From Bacteroidota bacterium (GTDB lineage: Bacteria > Bacteroidota > Ignavibacteria > Ignavibacteriales > Melioribacteraceae), in assembly GCA_023447335.1 (NCBI GenBank), contig JAEXOD010000147.1:1-36052 (forward strand): a stretch of DNA of 36,052 nucleotides, given 5' to 3'. Position 1 is the first letter of the stretch. The number at the start of each line of letters is the position of its first letter. A program made the position numbers and the translations under genes. Below, piece after piece: positions 1 through 7,841 of this stretch. Under the pieces are notes generated by a model, which was not told the DNA's origin, did not search any database, and saw only the letters and a list, made by a program, of their open reading frames with translations.

Positions 1-1059
1 AGTTTCAGTCGTAAGTTGAAAAGTAAATCCGCTTTCAACGTCTATAAAATAAAGCTGACTATAAGAACTACTCCAAGGATAACGATCAGTCATATTATCA
101 TACTTTTTTATCCCTGAAGAATTAACCGGTTTATCTGTTTTTAAAGAATATATGATAAATTTACCAGTAGGTGACCAAGTAAAAGATTCAAAATTTTTAA
201 TCTCAGAGAGTAATAATGTAGATTTACCGGACTTTAAATCTAAAATAAATAGATTTGTACCATTTTTATCAGCCTTAGTATAAGCAACAATTTCATCATT
301 ATTTGAAAACTGTAATGAAGATAAGTCTAATAATCCTCTAAAAGCAACTAATTCTTTGGCTTCTTTTAGATTATACAATCTGTAATAAATATCATTTCCG
401 TTTTTTGATTTATTTCGTTCGGATAAATTAATTAAAGCATATTTTCCGCCGGGAGAAACAGAAACAGCTTTAACTTTAGGATTATCCAAAAGATCACTAA
501 AGGTAACATAACGAGTAGGATCGGTAGTAAAATTGATTTCAATGTTTTTTGAGTTACTATCCGGCTTAGCAGTTAATACAAAGTCAAAATTAGAATAGCC
601 TGATAGACTTTTTATAACGATAGTATGCTTTCCGGATTCCAAATCTGCAATGAAATCATATGGCTTTTTCCCTTCATTATTAAACTTATATTCAGATATT
701 TTTAATTTACCGTTCAGATAAAGTTCAAAAGGTAGTTTAGTTGATAAACTAAAATTTATAGTCGCAAAATTATGATTAGAAAAATAGGCACCCGCATAAA
801 CTAAATTATTCTTTTCGTTTGAATTAAAATCTTTTTTTTCAGTCCATTTTATCGGATTACCGCTTATAATTAATTCATTTTTAGTATCGGGAATAAGTTT
901 ATGAATTTCAAAATAATTAGGTTTCAGAGTTTTTTCTATATCACTATTGGTTGTTTTAATTGGTCCTAAAAATAACCAATTATCAAATGAAACTTCTTGG
1001 GCTTTAATTGAAATAGTAAAAACAATAATTAATGAAAGGAAATAATTTAATATTTTCAT
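1..1059 (-). CDS. S9-type prolyl oligopeptidase family protein, 5' part only
   Basis: The reading frame starts at an ATG (1059-1057) and stays open for 353 codons to the left edge, so the C-terminal part lies outside the window. It begins with a Sec-type signal peptide (MKILNYFLSLIIVFTISIKA, then QE). The next ~170 residues look like a beta-rich N-terminal domain. After that come beta-propeller-like strands of the kind seen in WD40-like/DPP-type repeats (for example VSPGGKYALINL, FTWSPTGKFIIYSL and LYFIDVESG). This layout is typical of secreted S9 peptidases (prolyl oligopeptidase/dipeptidyl peptidase family), whose alpha/beta-hydrolase domain would follow the propeller. The catalytic Ser-Asp-His region is not visible, so a non-catalytic TolB-like propeller protein is possible. 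It is divergently oriented from the DUF4097 gene. Confidence 0.65.
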   Translation of the reverse strand, partial: MKILNYFLSLIIVFTISIKAQEVSFDNWLFLGPIKTTNSDIEKTLKPNYFEIHKLIPDTKNELIISGNPIKWTEKKDFNSNEKNNLVYAGAYFSNHNFATINFSLSTKLPFELYLNGKLKISEYKFNNEGKKPYDFIADLESGKHTIVIKSLSGYSNFDFVLTAKPDSNSKNIEINFTTDPTRYVTFSDLLDNPKVKAVSVSPGGKYALINLSERNKSKNGNDIYYRLYNLKEAKELVAFRGLLDLSSLQFSNNDEIVAYTKADKNGTNLFILDLKSGKSTLLLSEIKNFESFTWSPTGKFIIYSLKTDKPVNSSGIKKYDNMTDRYPWSSSYSQLYFIDVESGFTFQLTTET

Positions 1060-1203
1060 TATACAATCCCGATATTTTTAAATTAATTGCCTAAATTAAT
1101 TAAAATACGCTTTAATAACAATGCAAAATTATCAATAAAAATAAAACAAGGCGTAACTTTTTTTAAAACTCTGAGTCTAAATAATAAATTAGGAGAAAAT
1201 GTT

Positions 1204-2049
1204 ATGAAAAAGATATTGGCAGTATTATTTGTTTTATTATCTACCGTTTTTACTAACGCGGAAGACTTAAAGTTATTACACGAAAAAAGTTTTAATGTAA
1301 ATGCAGGTGAAAAATTATTTGTTTCTGCAGGTGGCGGAGGGGATGTAATTGTAGATTGTTGGGATAAGAATGAAGTTCTAGTAAAGATTTATGGTAATAG
1401 GAAAGCAGAAAGTAAGATCGATTTTACTCTTGAGAAGAAAGAAAAAGAAGTTTATGTAAAAGGAGAACGTAAAGGATCGGGGTTCTTTTCTTCTTTCAGT
1501 CATATAAATGTAAAATATACAGTTACAGTTCCAAAAGATTATATGTTGGAACTAAAAACATCGGGCGGTGATATTAAAGTTGATCTAGTGAACGGTCTTA
1601 AAAAATTATCAACATCGGGCGGTGATATTATTCTAAAAAATACTAGAGGTGAAATTTCAGGATCAACATCGGGCGGTGATATATTAATTGAAAATACCGA
1701 AGGAGATATTAGTGTTTCAACATCAGGTGGTGATATTAAAGTTAAGACAATTAATAGCAAACTTGAAGCAGCAACTAGCGGCGGGGATGTTGATGTAGAT
1801 TATAAAGGTGAAAATAAAGGCATAGATGTAAGTACATCCGGTGGCGATATAAAATTGGCTTTTGAAAAAAATATTAAAGCTAACTTAGAACTTAGGACTT
1901 CCGGAGGAGAAATTAGCGTAAGTCTACCGCTTTCAAGTACAGAAAAAATATCCACATCTAAATTTATTGCAAAATGTAATGAGGGGGGAAAAGAAATTAA
2001 AGCAACTACTTCCGGTGGTGATATAATCGTAACAGAATTAGATAAGTAG
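1204..2049 (+). CDS. Exported DUF4097-type beta-helix repeat protein
   Basis: This 281-residue protein starts at the ATG at 1204, preceded by AGGAG at 1191-1195. An in-frame start at 1087 is longer but would bury the signal peptide (MKKILAVLFVLLSTVFTNA). The mature part carries eight copies of the T-S-G-G-(D/E)-(I/V) motif plus one degenerate copy (GGGGDV), each followed by short alternating hydrophobic strands. This is the pattern of the DUF4097/DUF4098 putative adhesin family, which is predicted to form a stacked beta-helix. Four successive motif intervals are exactly 18 residues apart. No membrane anchor is visible at the C-terminus, so it is probably periplasmic or secreted. Its function is not known. 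A good terminator follows 10 bases after the stop. Confidence 0.85.
   Translation: MKKILAVLFVLLSTVFTNAEDLKLLHEKSFNVNAGEKLFVSAGGGGDVIVDCWDKNEVLVKIYGNRKAESKIDFTLEKKEKEVYVKGERKGSGFFSSFSHINVKYTVTVPKDYMLELKTSGGDIKVDLVNGLKKLSTSGGDIILKNTRGEISGSTSGGDILIENTEGDISVSTSGGDIKVKTINSKLEAATSGGDVDVDYKGENKGIDVSTSGGDIKLAFEKNIKANLELRTSGGEISVSLPLSSTEKISTSKFIAKCNEGGKEIKATTSGGDIIVTELDK
1557..1790 (+). repeat. 54-bp tandem coding repeats in the DUF4097 gene
   Basis: Repeat units start at about 1557, 1611, 1665, 1719 and 1773, each 54 bp apart, with the next unit at 60 bp. The first three units share an identical 18-nt core (aacatcgggcggtgatat). The fourth and fifth are increasingly diverged at synonymous sites. They encode the TSGGDI strand-turn motif and give an antisense shadow reading frame. 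Confidence 0.85.
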
Positions 2050-2058
2050 AATGAATGA

Positions 2059-2091
2059 ACGGAGTTCTCTTAGTAGGACTCCGTTTTTTTT
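2059..2091 (+). terminator. Rho-independent terminator of the DUF4097 gene
   Basis: A 7-bp stem (acggagt 2059-2065 / actccgt 2078-2084) with a 12-nt loop is followed by a run of eight T, 10 bases after the stop codon. Confidence 0.85.
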
Positions 2092-2094
2092 GGA

Positions 2095-2174
2095 AAAATG
2101 GAGCAGTGGAAGGGCAGAAAAGTGGAAGGGTGATAATGTGATAAAGTGATAAAGTGGAACAGTGAAAAAGTGCC
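2095..2174. repeat. 8-bp-periodic GTG array, copy 1
   Basis: Ten consecutive 8-bp units fit the loose consensus aRRGTGRW (for example aaagtgga, agggtgat, aatgtgat, aaagtgat, aaagtgga, acagtgaa, aaagtgcc). The array contains no plausible gene. It ends in aaagtgcc+ta, and the second array at 2398 ends the same way. Confidence 0.8.
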
Positions 2175-2177
2175 TAA

Positions 2178-2191
2178 CCCCATAAATGGGG
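2178..2191. repeat. Short perfect hairpin CCCCAT-AA-ATGGGG
   Basis: A 6-bp GC-rich stem with a 2-nt loop sits directly after the first GTG array and is followed by a T-rich stretch. With a loop that short it is more likely to be part of a repeat element than a normal terminator. Confidence 0.5.
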
Positions 2192-2308
2192 AATGGTTTT
2201 ATTATTGGTTTGTTATTATTTTTATAAATCTGCAATTTATTAAATCATTAAAAAACTTAACATAAAGCCCTTATCAATTAGTTTTTTGCTGAATTTGGAT
2301 TTTCTTTC

Positions 2309-2389
2309 AGAACCAGGATGTGCAGGATAAAAGAAGGATAAACAGGAAATTCCCACTATTTAGAGTGCCATCATATAAATCCAGGTTCT
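2309..2389. repeat. Inverted-repeat-bounded intergenic element
   Basis: The segment is bounded by agaaccaggat (2309-2319) and atccaggttct (2379-2389), which are inverted repeats with one central mismatch. Inside are the words aggatg, caggat, aggat and caggaa at short spacing. It is small (81 bp) and non-coding, which would suit a REP-like dispersed repeat. That can only be confirmed with the rest of the genome. Confidence 0.45.
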
Positions 2390-2397
2390 AGATAAGT

Positions 2398-2453
2398 AAA
2401 GTGGAATAGTGAAACGGTGAAAGAGTGGAAGGGTGATAAAGTGAAAAAGTGCC
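2398..2453. repeat. 8-bp-periodic GTG array, copy 2
   Basis: Seven 8-bp units (aaagtgga, atagtgaa, acggtgaa, agagtgga, agggtgat, aaagtgaa, aaagtgcc) lie in the same orientation and with the same period as the array at 2095-2174. The terminal units of both arrays match. Confidence 0.8.
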
Positions 2454-2510
2454 TACTGTTGGTTTGAAAAATTTGGTCTTAATAAGACGGAAGGTAGAGA
2501 AATACAAATA

Positions 2511-2547
2511 AAAAAATCCCCATTCTTTTTTGGAATGGGGATTTTTT
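2511..2547 (-). terminator. Rho-independent terminator of glnA (bidirectional)
   Basis: A 15-bp stem (2511-2525 / 2533-2547) with core ATCCCCATTC/GAATGGGGAT has A tracts on one side and T tracts on the other, so it can work from either strand. It lies 24 bases past the glnA stop. Confidence 0.9.
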
Positions 2548-2570
2548 ACATCTAATTTTAAAAATCAATA

Positions 2571-3950
2571 TTATAAAGTAAAGTACATTTTATATTCAAA
2601 AGGATGTGGCATAGTTCCGATAGCTTTAATTTCTTCTTTCTTGGTTTTTACCCATTGGTTAATTAATTCATCTGTAAAAATATTACCACGTTTTAAGAAT
2701 TCATTATCAACTGCCAAGGCGTCCAAGGCTTCGGCTAAGTTACGAGGTAAAAACTTGATACCGTCTTTAGCAGATTCATCATCAATATTTTTATCAAATG
2801 GACCGTATCCTTCTTTTACCGGATCAATTTTGTTGACATAACCGTCAATACCAGCCAATAACATAGCTGTTAAACATAAATAGGGGTTCGCAGTTGCATC
2901 CGGCGGACGATATTCAAATCTTGTTTCTTCCGGATTAGAGATATATTTAGGTATTCTAATAGCTGAAGCACGGTTACCTTGACCGTAAACCATCGCTACA
3001 GGTGCCTCGAAACCCGGGACTAAACGTTTATATGAGTTTGTACTAGGATTTGTAAAAGCAGAAAGAGCAGGACCGTGTTTTAACAATCCGCCTATAAAAT
3101 ATCTACCCATTTCATTAATGTTTCCATATTCGCCTTGTTGATAAAAGGCGTTTTTTCCGTCTTTTTGCAAAAACATATGCAAATGCATACCGTTGCCGGG
3201 TTGGTGATACATCGGTTTAGGCATAAATGTAACATATAAACCTTTTGATTTTGCAAGGTTAAATAAAATATATTTTGCCATAACAATATTATCAGCAGCA
3301 TTTAATAAGTCAAAAAATATTGTCTCAATTTCTTGTTGTCCGCGTTCACCCCCTTCATGGTGATGATATTTTACATCTATTCCAAGTTTCTTGAAATATT
3401 TACAAGCTTCATCTCTGAAATCATCATACAAATCAAACGGATTTGCAGCATGATATGCACGCTTGTAAAACTCTTCGGCATGTTCAACTTTGTAATAAGA
3501 AGTAGCTGTTCTTGTATCGTAATCTACGTTAGAGAAAATATAAAATTCAAATTCCGGACCCCATAATGATTTGTCCATCCCCGTAACTTCTTTCAAAAGC
3601 TTTTCTGCTTGTTTTGCTAAATATCTTCCGTCTTGTAAAAAAGGGGAATGGTTGGAATCGGTTAATACAATATGGGATTGGAAACTTAAAGTAGGGGTTT
3701 CTCTAAAAGGATCAATAACTGCAGTATCTAAATCAGGAATAAGAATCATATCACTATTTTCAACTTTCTTAAATCCGTAGCTACTACCGTCAAAACCAAC
3801 TCCTTCGTTAATTAATTTTTCAATTAAATTATCCCTAACGGGTAAAGAAATATGGTGTAACTTACCGATTAAATCAATACATTTGAGGTCAATCATCTCA
3901 ATGTTGTTTTGTTTAATCATCGCTTCAATCATTTCAATTTTGTCTTTCAT
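2571..3950 (-). CDS. glnA: Type I glutamine synthetase
   Basis: It forms glutamine from glutamate, ammonia and ATP. The 459-residue product has the GS beta-grasp segment with GFDGSS, the catalytic-domain entry GPEFEFYIF, the metal and ammonia region HHHEGGERGQQEIE, the ATP-loop motif KPMYHQPGNGMHLH, the glutamate-binding NPSTNSYKRLVPG and the R-I-P segment. The length fits GSI. The NLYDLP-type adenylylation site of GSI-beta is not visible, so it is probably not controlled that way. I chose the ATG at 3950 because GAGG lies 5 nt upstream. A TTG 15 bases further upstream is in frame but has no better ribosome binding site. The gene begins about 21 bases after a strong hairpin that ends eno. Confidence 0.95.
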   Translation of the reverse strand: MKDKIEMIEAMIKQNNIEMIDLKCIDLIGKLHHISLPVRDNLIEKLINEGVGFDGSSYGFKKVENSDMILIPDLDTAVIDPFRETPTLSFQSHIVLTDSNHSPFLQDGRYLAKQAEKLLKEVTGMDKSLWGPEFEFYIFSNVDYDTRTATSYYKVEHAEEFYKRAYHAANPFDLYDDFRDEACKYFKKLGIDVKYHHHEGGERGQQEIETIFFDLLNAADNIVMAKYILFNLAKSKGLYVTFMPKPMYHQPGNGMHLHMFLQKDGKNAFYQQGEYGNINEMGRYFIGGLLKHGPALSAFTNPSTNSYKRLVPGFEAPVAMVYGQGNRASAIRIPKYISNPEETRFEYRPPDATANPYLCLTAMLLAGIDGYVNKIDPVKEGYGPFDKNIDDESAKDGIKFLPRNLAEALDALAVDNEFLKRGNIFTDELINQWVKTKKEEIKAIGTMPHPFEYKMYFTL

Positions 3951-3974
3951 GTCATCCTCACTCAAATAGAAAAA

Positions 3975-4000
3975 AAAAGACGCCCAATTGAGCGTCTTTT
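3975..4000 (-). terminator. Terminator between eno and glnA
   Basis: On the minus strand, AAAAGACGC/GCGTCTTTT (3992-4000 and 3975-3983, 8-nt loop) leads into a run of T at 3979-3971 direction, 17 bases after the eno stop. It is a convincing rho-independent terminator. The glnA ATG comes about 21 bases after the T run, leaving little room for a separate glnA promoter unless it lies within or before the hairpin. Confidence 0.85.
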
Positions 4001-4016
4001 ATTAAAAAATAATCTG

Positions 4017-5309
4017 TTAGCGTTTGAAATTAATATATTGAGCACCGACAAATTTTGCCTGTGGTCCTAATTCTTCTTCAATTCTTAATAACTGATTATA
4101 TTTAGCAATACGATCAGTACGGCTTGCAGAACCGGTTTTAATTTGTCCGGTATTTAATGCAACAGCCAAATCAGCTAAAGTAGTATCTTCAGTTTCGCCG
4201 CTTCTATGGCTAACTACGCTTGTGTATCCTGCACGGCGAGCCATATCAATAGCGTCAATAGTTTCGGTTAATGTACCGATTTGGTTTAATTTAATTAAAA
4301 TTGAGTTAGCAACACCTTCACTAATACCACGTGCTAATTTTTCGATATTAGTAACAAATAAATCGTCACCAACAATCTGAATTTTACCGCCTAAAGTATC
4401 TGTCATTAATTTCCAACCTGTCCAGTCATTTTCGTCTAAACCGTCTTCAATTGAAATGATGGGATATTTAGCAACTAAATTTTCATATATTTTAACCATT
4501 TCTTCAGATGTTTTTTCTTCTTTAGAGGATTTTTTGAATACATATAATCCTTTTTCACTATTAAATAATTCACTAGCAGCAACGTCTAAAGCAATGCTAA
4601 TTTGTTCACCAGGTTTGTAACCGGCCTTTTCGATTGCTTCAAGAATGATATCTAAGGTTTCTTCGTTTGTTCTTAAGTTAGGAGCAAATCCGCCTTCGTC
4701 ACCAACTGCAGTATTATAACCTTTTCCTTTCAAAACAGATTTTAAAGAGTGGAAAGTTTCTGTTCCCATACGTAAAGCTTCTGCAAATGATGATGCTCCG
4801 TGAGGCATAATCATAAATTCTTGAAAATCTACGGTATTATCTGCGTGTGCGCCGCCGTTTAAAATGTTCATCATCGGAACAGGTAATACACTTGCTCTTA
4901 CACCGCCGATATAGCGATATAAAGGTAATTCTAAACATTCTGCTGCAGCTTTAGCGCAAGCTAAAGATACACCAAGAATTGCGTTTGCGCCTAATTTAGC
5001 TTTATTAGGGGTTCCGTCTAATTCAAGTAAAGTCTGGTCAATTTCAACTTGTTCGGCTGCATCCATATCTAAAATTGCATCTGCAATAATTTCATTAACA
5101 TTATCAACAGCTGTTAAAACACCTTTACCTAAATAACGACCTTTATCGCCGTCACGTAATTCAACTGCTTCGTATTCACCGGTTGAAGCACCGCTTGGAA
5201 CTGCTGCTCTTCCGATAACGCCTGATTCTAGTACAACTTCTACTTCTACGGTTGGGTTACCGCGTGAATCTAAGATCTCACGACCTCTTACATCTACTAT
5301 TGTAGTCAT
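4017..5309 (-). CDS. eno: Enolase (phosphopyruvate hydratase)
   Basis: It interconverts 2-phosphoglycerate and phosphoenolpyruvate in glycolysis, in the cytoplasm. The 430-residue protein is full length. It shows the N-terminal RGREILDSRGNPTVE, the substrate-loop motif SGASTGEYEAVELRDGD, the catalytic GDEGGFAP glutamate region, the metal ligands in SIEDGLDENDW and VGDDLFVTN, the catalytic lysine in LIKLNQIGT, and the signature SHRSGETEDT. The start has GGAG about 7 nt upstream. It lies 80 bases downstream of ktrA in the same direction and may have its own promoter. It is followed by a terminator. It is a housekeeping gene with no unusual features. Confidence 0.98.
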   Translation of the reverse strand: MTTIVDVRGREILDSRGNPTVEVEVVLESGVIGRAAVPSGASTGEYEAVELRDGDKGRYLGKGVLTAVDNVNEIIADAILDMDAAEQVEIDQTLLELDGTPNKAKLGANAILGVSLACAKAAAECLELPLYRYIGGVRASVLPVPMMNILNGGAHADNTVDFQEFMIMPHGASSFAEALRMGTETFHSLKSVLKGKGYNTAVGDEGGFAPNLRTNEETLDIILEAIEKAGYKPGEQISIALDVAASELFNSEKGLYVFKKSSKEEKTSEEMVKIYENLVAKYPIISIEDGLDENDWTGWKLMTDTLGGKIQIVGDDLFVTNIEKLARGISEGVANSILIKLNQIGTLTETIDAIDMARRAGYTSVVSHRSGETEDTTLADLAVALNTGQIKTGSASRTDRIAKYNQLLRIEEELGPQAKFVGAQYINFKR

Positions 5310-5389
5310 TTTATATCTCCATTTTGTAAAAAATTACATCATATAAGGTAAAAAAAAAAGGTTAATTAAACAAGAGATACAATTTTAAC

Positions 5390-6079
5390 TTAATCGATTA
5401 TTTTTTTTATATCCTTGTCTTTTCCTAAAACAATCAGTACATCGTTACTTTCTAGAACTGTTGTTGCAGTAGGTACTCCGTAAATACGTTCTTTATATGT
5501 AGTGTCTCCGTTTTCATCCGATTTAAGTTCGTAACGTCTTTTAATTGTAATCAAATTTATATTATATCTAATTCTCAAATCAATTTCTTGAAGTGATTTT
5601 CCGACAAATGCAGAGGGAGTTTTAATTTGAACTATATTATAATCGTCACCCAAAGGAAAATAATCTAATACTTCCTGGTTAATTAAGTTAAAGGCAACTT
5701 TACTAGCAATTTCCAACTCAGGGTTAATTATTTGATGTACACCAAGCTTAGTTAAAATTGTTTCTTGAATTTTAGAATTAACACGGGCAATAACTTTTTT
5801 AACTCCCATTTGTAAAAGAAGAACACTTGTTAAAATAGTGCTCTCAAAATTGGTTCCTATCGAAACTATGGCTGCATCAACATTATCAATGCCTAATGCT
5901 TTCAGCGGTTTTATTTCGGTAGCATCAAGTCTGGCTGCATAAGTAACTTTATCTTTAATTTCATCAATTATTTCCATACTTTGATCAATTGCGATAACTT
6001 CGGCACCTCTTTCTGCCAAAGATAGGGCAATACTATAACCAAAATCACCCAGCCCAATTACGGCAAATTTTCTATTCAT
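5390..6079 (-). CDS. ktrA: KtrA/TrkA-type RCK regulatory subunit of potassium uptake
   Basis: This is a 229-residue cytoplasmic subunit that gates a KtrB/TrkH membrane subunit in response to bound nucleotides. The N-terminal RCK_N Rossmann fold has the dinucleotide motif GLGDFG (residues 9-14) and the acidic residue ending beta-2 (VIAIDQS). The C-terminal ~85 residues form an RCK_C (TrkA_C) domain. The length is normal for single-RCK KtrA rather than double-RCK TrkA. A strong SD (GAGGAG) lies immediately after the ktrB stop and the genes are 10 bases apart, so the two are surely co-transcribed and translated together. Confidence 0.92.
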   Translation of the reverse strand: MNRKFAVIGLGDFGYSIALSLAERGAEVIAIDQSMEIIDEIKDKVTYAARLDATEIKPLKALGIDNVDAAIVSIGTNFESTILTSVLLLQMGVKKVIARVNSKIQETILTKLGVHQIINPELEIASKVAFNLINQEVLDYFPLGDDYNIVQIKTPSAFVGKSLQEIDLRIRYNINLITIKRRYELKSDENGDTTYKERIYGVPTATTVLESNDVLIVLGKDKDIKKIID

Positions 6080-6089
6080 TTATACTCCT

Positions 6090-7841
6090 CTATAAAATTG
6101 AGATGTTTTCTTCGGGTAAATCATAGCTAGGAGCTTCCTTAATCTTTAGGATAGTAAATAAGAAAGCTAAAGGTCCAACTCTTCCGATAAACATCATTAG
6201 TATTAAAATTAATTTTCCTGCATCGCTCAAACTTCCGGTAATTCCGCGTGATAAACCGACAGTTCCAAATGCGCTAAAAACTTCAAACGCCGTATCTCGT
6301 AAACTTTTATCATCCGTAATTGCAAGCCCCAAAATTCCTATTGTAATAATTGAAATGCTAAAAAAGGATTTAATTAATCCTCGTAATAATGTATCTTTTG
6401 GAATAGTTCTATTTTTATAAGTTACACTTTTTGCATTACGTAAAATTGCAATTGAACCGAATATTATTAAAGCAAACGTAGTTGTTTTAATACCGCCTCC
6501 GGTACCACCGGGTGACGCTCCTATAAACATCAATATACAATAAAAAATAGTAGTAGCTGTTGAAATTTTAGTAAAATCGATTGTGTTAAATCCGGCGGTT
6601 CTTGTCGTCACAGATTGAAAAAAAGAAGCGTGCAGTTTTTCTAACTCGCTCATATCCTTTAATGTACCGTTATATTCAAGTCCGTACGTCGCGATAGTGC
6701 CTATGATTATTAACACTAATGTTGTTATTACAACAATTCTTGTTTGTAAGTTAAATTTAGTTCTGATTTTTTTAGTTTTTATTTGCCAAGATTCAATATT
6801 AAAGATATTCATAATAGTGCCAAATCCTATTCCTCCAAAAATAATAAGAAGGGCAATAGTTGTTGTAAAAATATAATTATTAACAACAAGTCCATCCATT
6901 AGGTTAGCACTGAAAAGTGAAAAACCGGCGTTACAAAAAGCAGAAATGCTGTGGAAAACCGATATAAATAAAGCTTCTTGGAAGTTTGGTATTTTATCTT
7001 GTATGCTGAAAAATAAAGTTGCCGCTCCAATTCCTTCAATTACAAATGTAATTAAAGTTAAATATCCAATAATTTTAGTAATTTTTCCTATGTTATCTTC
7101 TTCCAATAAGTCATGCAAAACAATTCGTTCTTTTATTCCGAGACCTCCTGAAAGGAAAAGAGCGAAAAACGTTGTAAAGGTCATTAATCCTAATCCGCCA
7201 ACTTGGAAAAGTATCATAATAATAATTTGTCCGAACGGAGTAAAATAAGTAGCCGTATCAACAGAAATTAAACCGGTTACGCAAACAGCGCTTGTGGAAG
7301 TAAATAATGCATCAACAAAATTATTACTGCCGCTAGTTGTTGCGGCGGGTAACATTAATAATAATGCACCAAATAATATAGTTGCCATAAAACTTAAAAC
7401 AAATAAACGGGACGGATCAATTTTAGACTGAAGGATCTTATTGTTGTATCTCAAACCACCTAATAATAGTCCTGATACAATAAACACTTGAGCCACAATT
7501 ATATAAAGGTAGGCTATATCTTTAAATTTTAATGCAATACCCAAACTTTTTAATAAGCTATTATCAAAAACTGCTAATACTGCCTCAATAGCAATAAGAA
7601 GTATAAAAAGAAATTCGAATTTATGGCTTAGTAGAAATTCTTTTTTCTTATCAGTTATTACCAATAAAATAATGTTGTATAATATAAAAAGCACAAAAAC
7701 GAATATTACGGCATCGTGTAAAAATATACTTATTTCACCTTTTAATAAAAATCCGTATTCAAGTATAATTGATACTAATCCGACTATACTTGATATACCC
7801 ATAATTAGCTTTAACAGTTTTGTTAACTTCTCTTTATTCAT
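6090..7841 (-). CDS. ktrB: KtrB/TrkH-type potassium uptake channel subunit
   Basis: An inner-membrane cation transporter of 583 residues. The four pore-loop repeats are visible: TSTSAVCVTGLIS, HSISAFCNAGFSL, SVTTRTAGFNTID and FSAFGTVGLSRGI, each with the selectivity-filter glycine. The N-terminal ~130 residues add about four more hydrophobic helices than a standard KtrB has (usually about 450 residues). The flexible TM6-type loop rich in G and A (FIGASPGGTGGGIKTTT) is present and normally contacts the RCK ring. The start codon overlaps the end of the MscS gene by 8 bases (ATGAATAA). It works with the downstream ktrA product. Confidence 0.92.
   Translation of the reverse strand: MNKEKLTKLLKLIMGISSIVGLVSIILEYGFLLKGEISIFLHDAVIFVFVLFILYNIILLVITDKKKEFLLSHKFEFLFILLIAIEAVLAVFDNSLLKSLGIALKFKDIAYLYIIVAQVFIVSGLLLGGLRYNNKILQSKIDPSRLFVLSFMATILFGALLLMLPAATTSGSNNFVDALFTSTSAVCVTGLISVDTATYFTPFGQIIIMILFQVGGLGLMTFTTFFALFLSGGLGIKERIVLHDLLEEDNIGKITKIIGYLTLITFVIEGIGAATLFFSIQDKIPNFQEALFISVFHSISAFCNAGFSLFSANLMDGLVVNNYIFTTTIALLIIFGGIGFGTIMNIFNIESWQIKTKKIRTKFNLQTRIVVITTLVLIIIGTIATYGLEYNGTLKDMSELEKLHASFFQSVTTRTAGFNTIDFTKISTATTIFYCILMFIGASPGGTGGGIKTTTFALIIFGSIAILRNAKSVTYKNRTIPKDTLLRGLIKSFFSISIITIGILGLAITDDKSLRDTAFEVFSAFGTVGLSRGITGSLSDAGKLILILMMFIGRVGPLAFLFTILKIKEAPSYDLPEENISIL

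Larger units (their letters stand above)
2092..2510. other. Gene-free intergenic region with repeats
   Basis: About 420 bases lie between two terminators. They contain two 8-bp-periodic arrays (2095-2174 and 2398-2453), a perfect CCCCAT-AA-ATGGGG hairpin (2178-2191), and a segment bounded by an imperfect inverted repeat (2309-2389) with repeated CAGGAT/AGGAT words. I see no supportable gene. The short reading frames here are by-products of the repeats. Confidence 0.75.

Noticed and set aside
1539..1760. Antisense reading frame of 73 codons opposite the DUF4097 repeats
   Set aside because: It mirrors the repeat units and shows no start site of its own, so it is a shadow of the tandem repeat.
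2038..2235. 65-codon minus-strand frame rich in HF and L
   Set aside because: It runs through the 8-bp-periodic array, the terminator and the end of a real gene; its sequence is a product of the repeats.
2092..2510. A CRISPR array
   Set aside because: The repeats are 8 bp with no spacers and are loosely conserved, and no cas genes are in the window.
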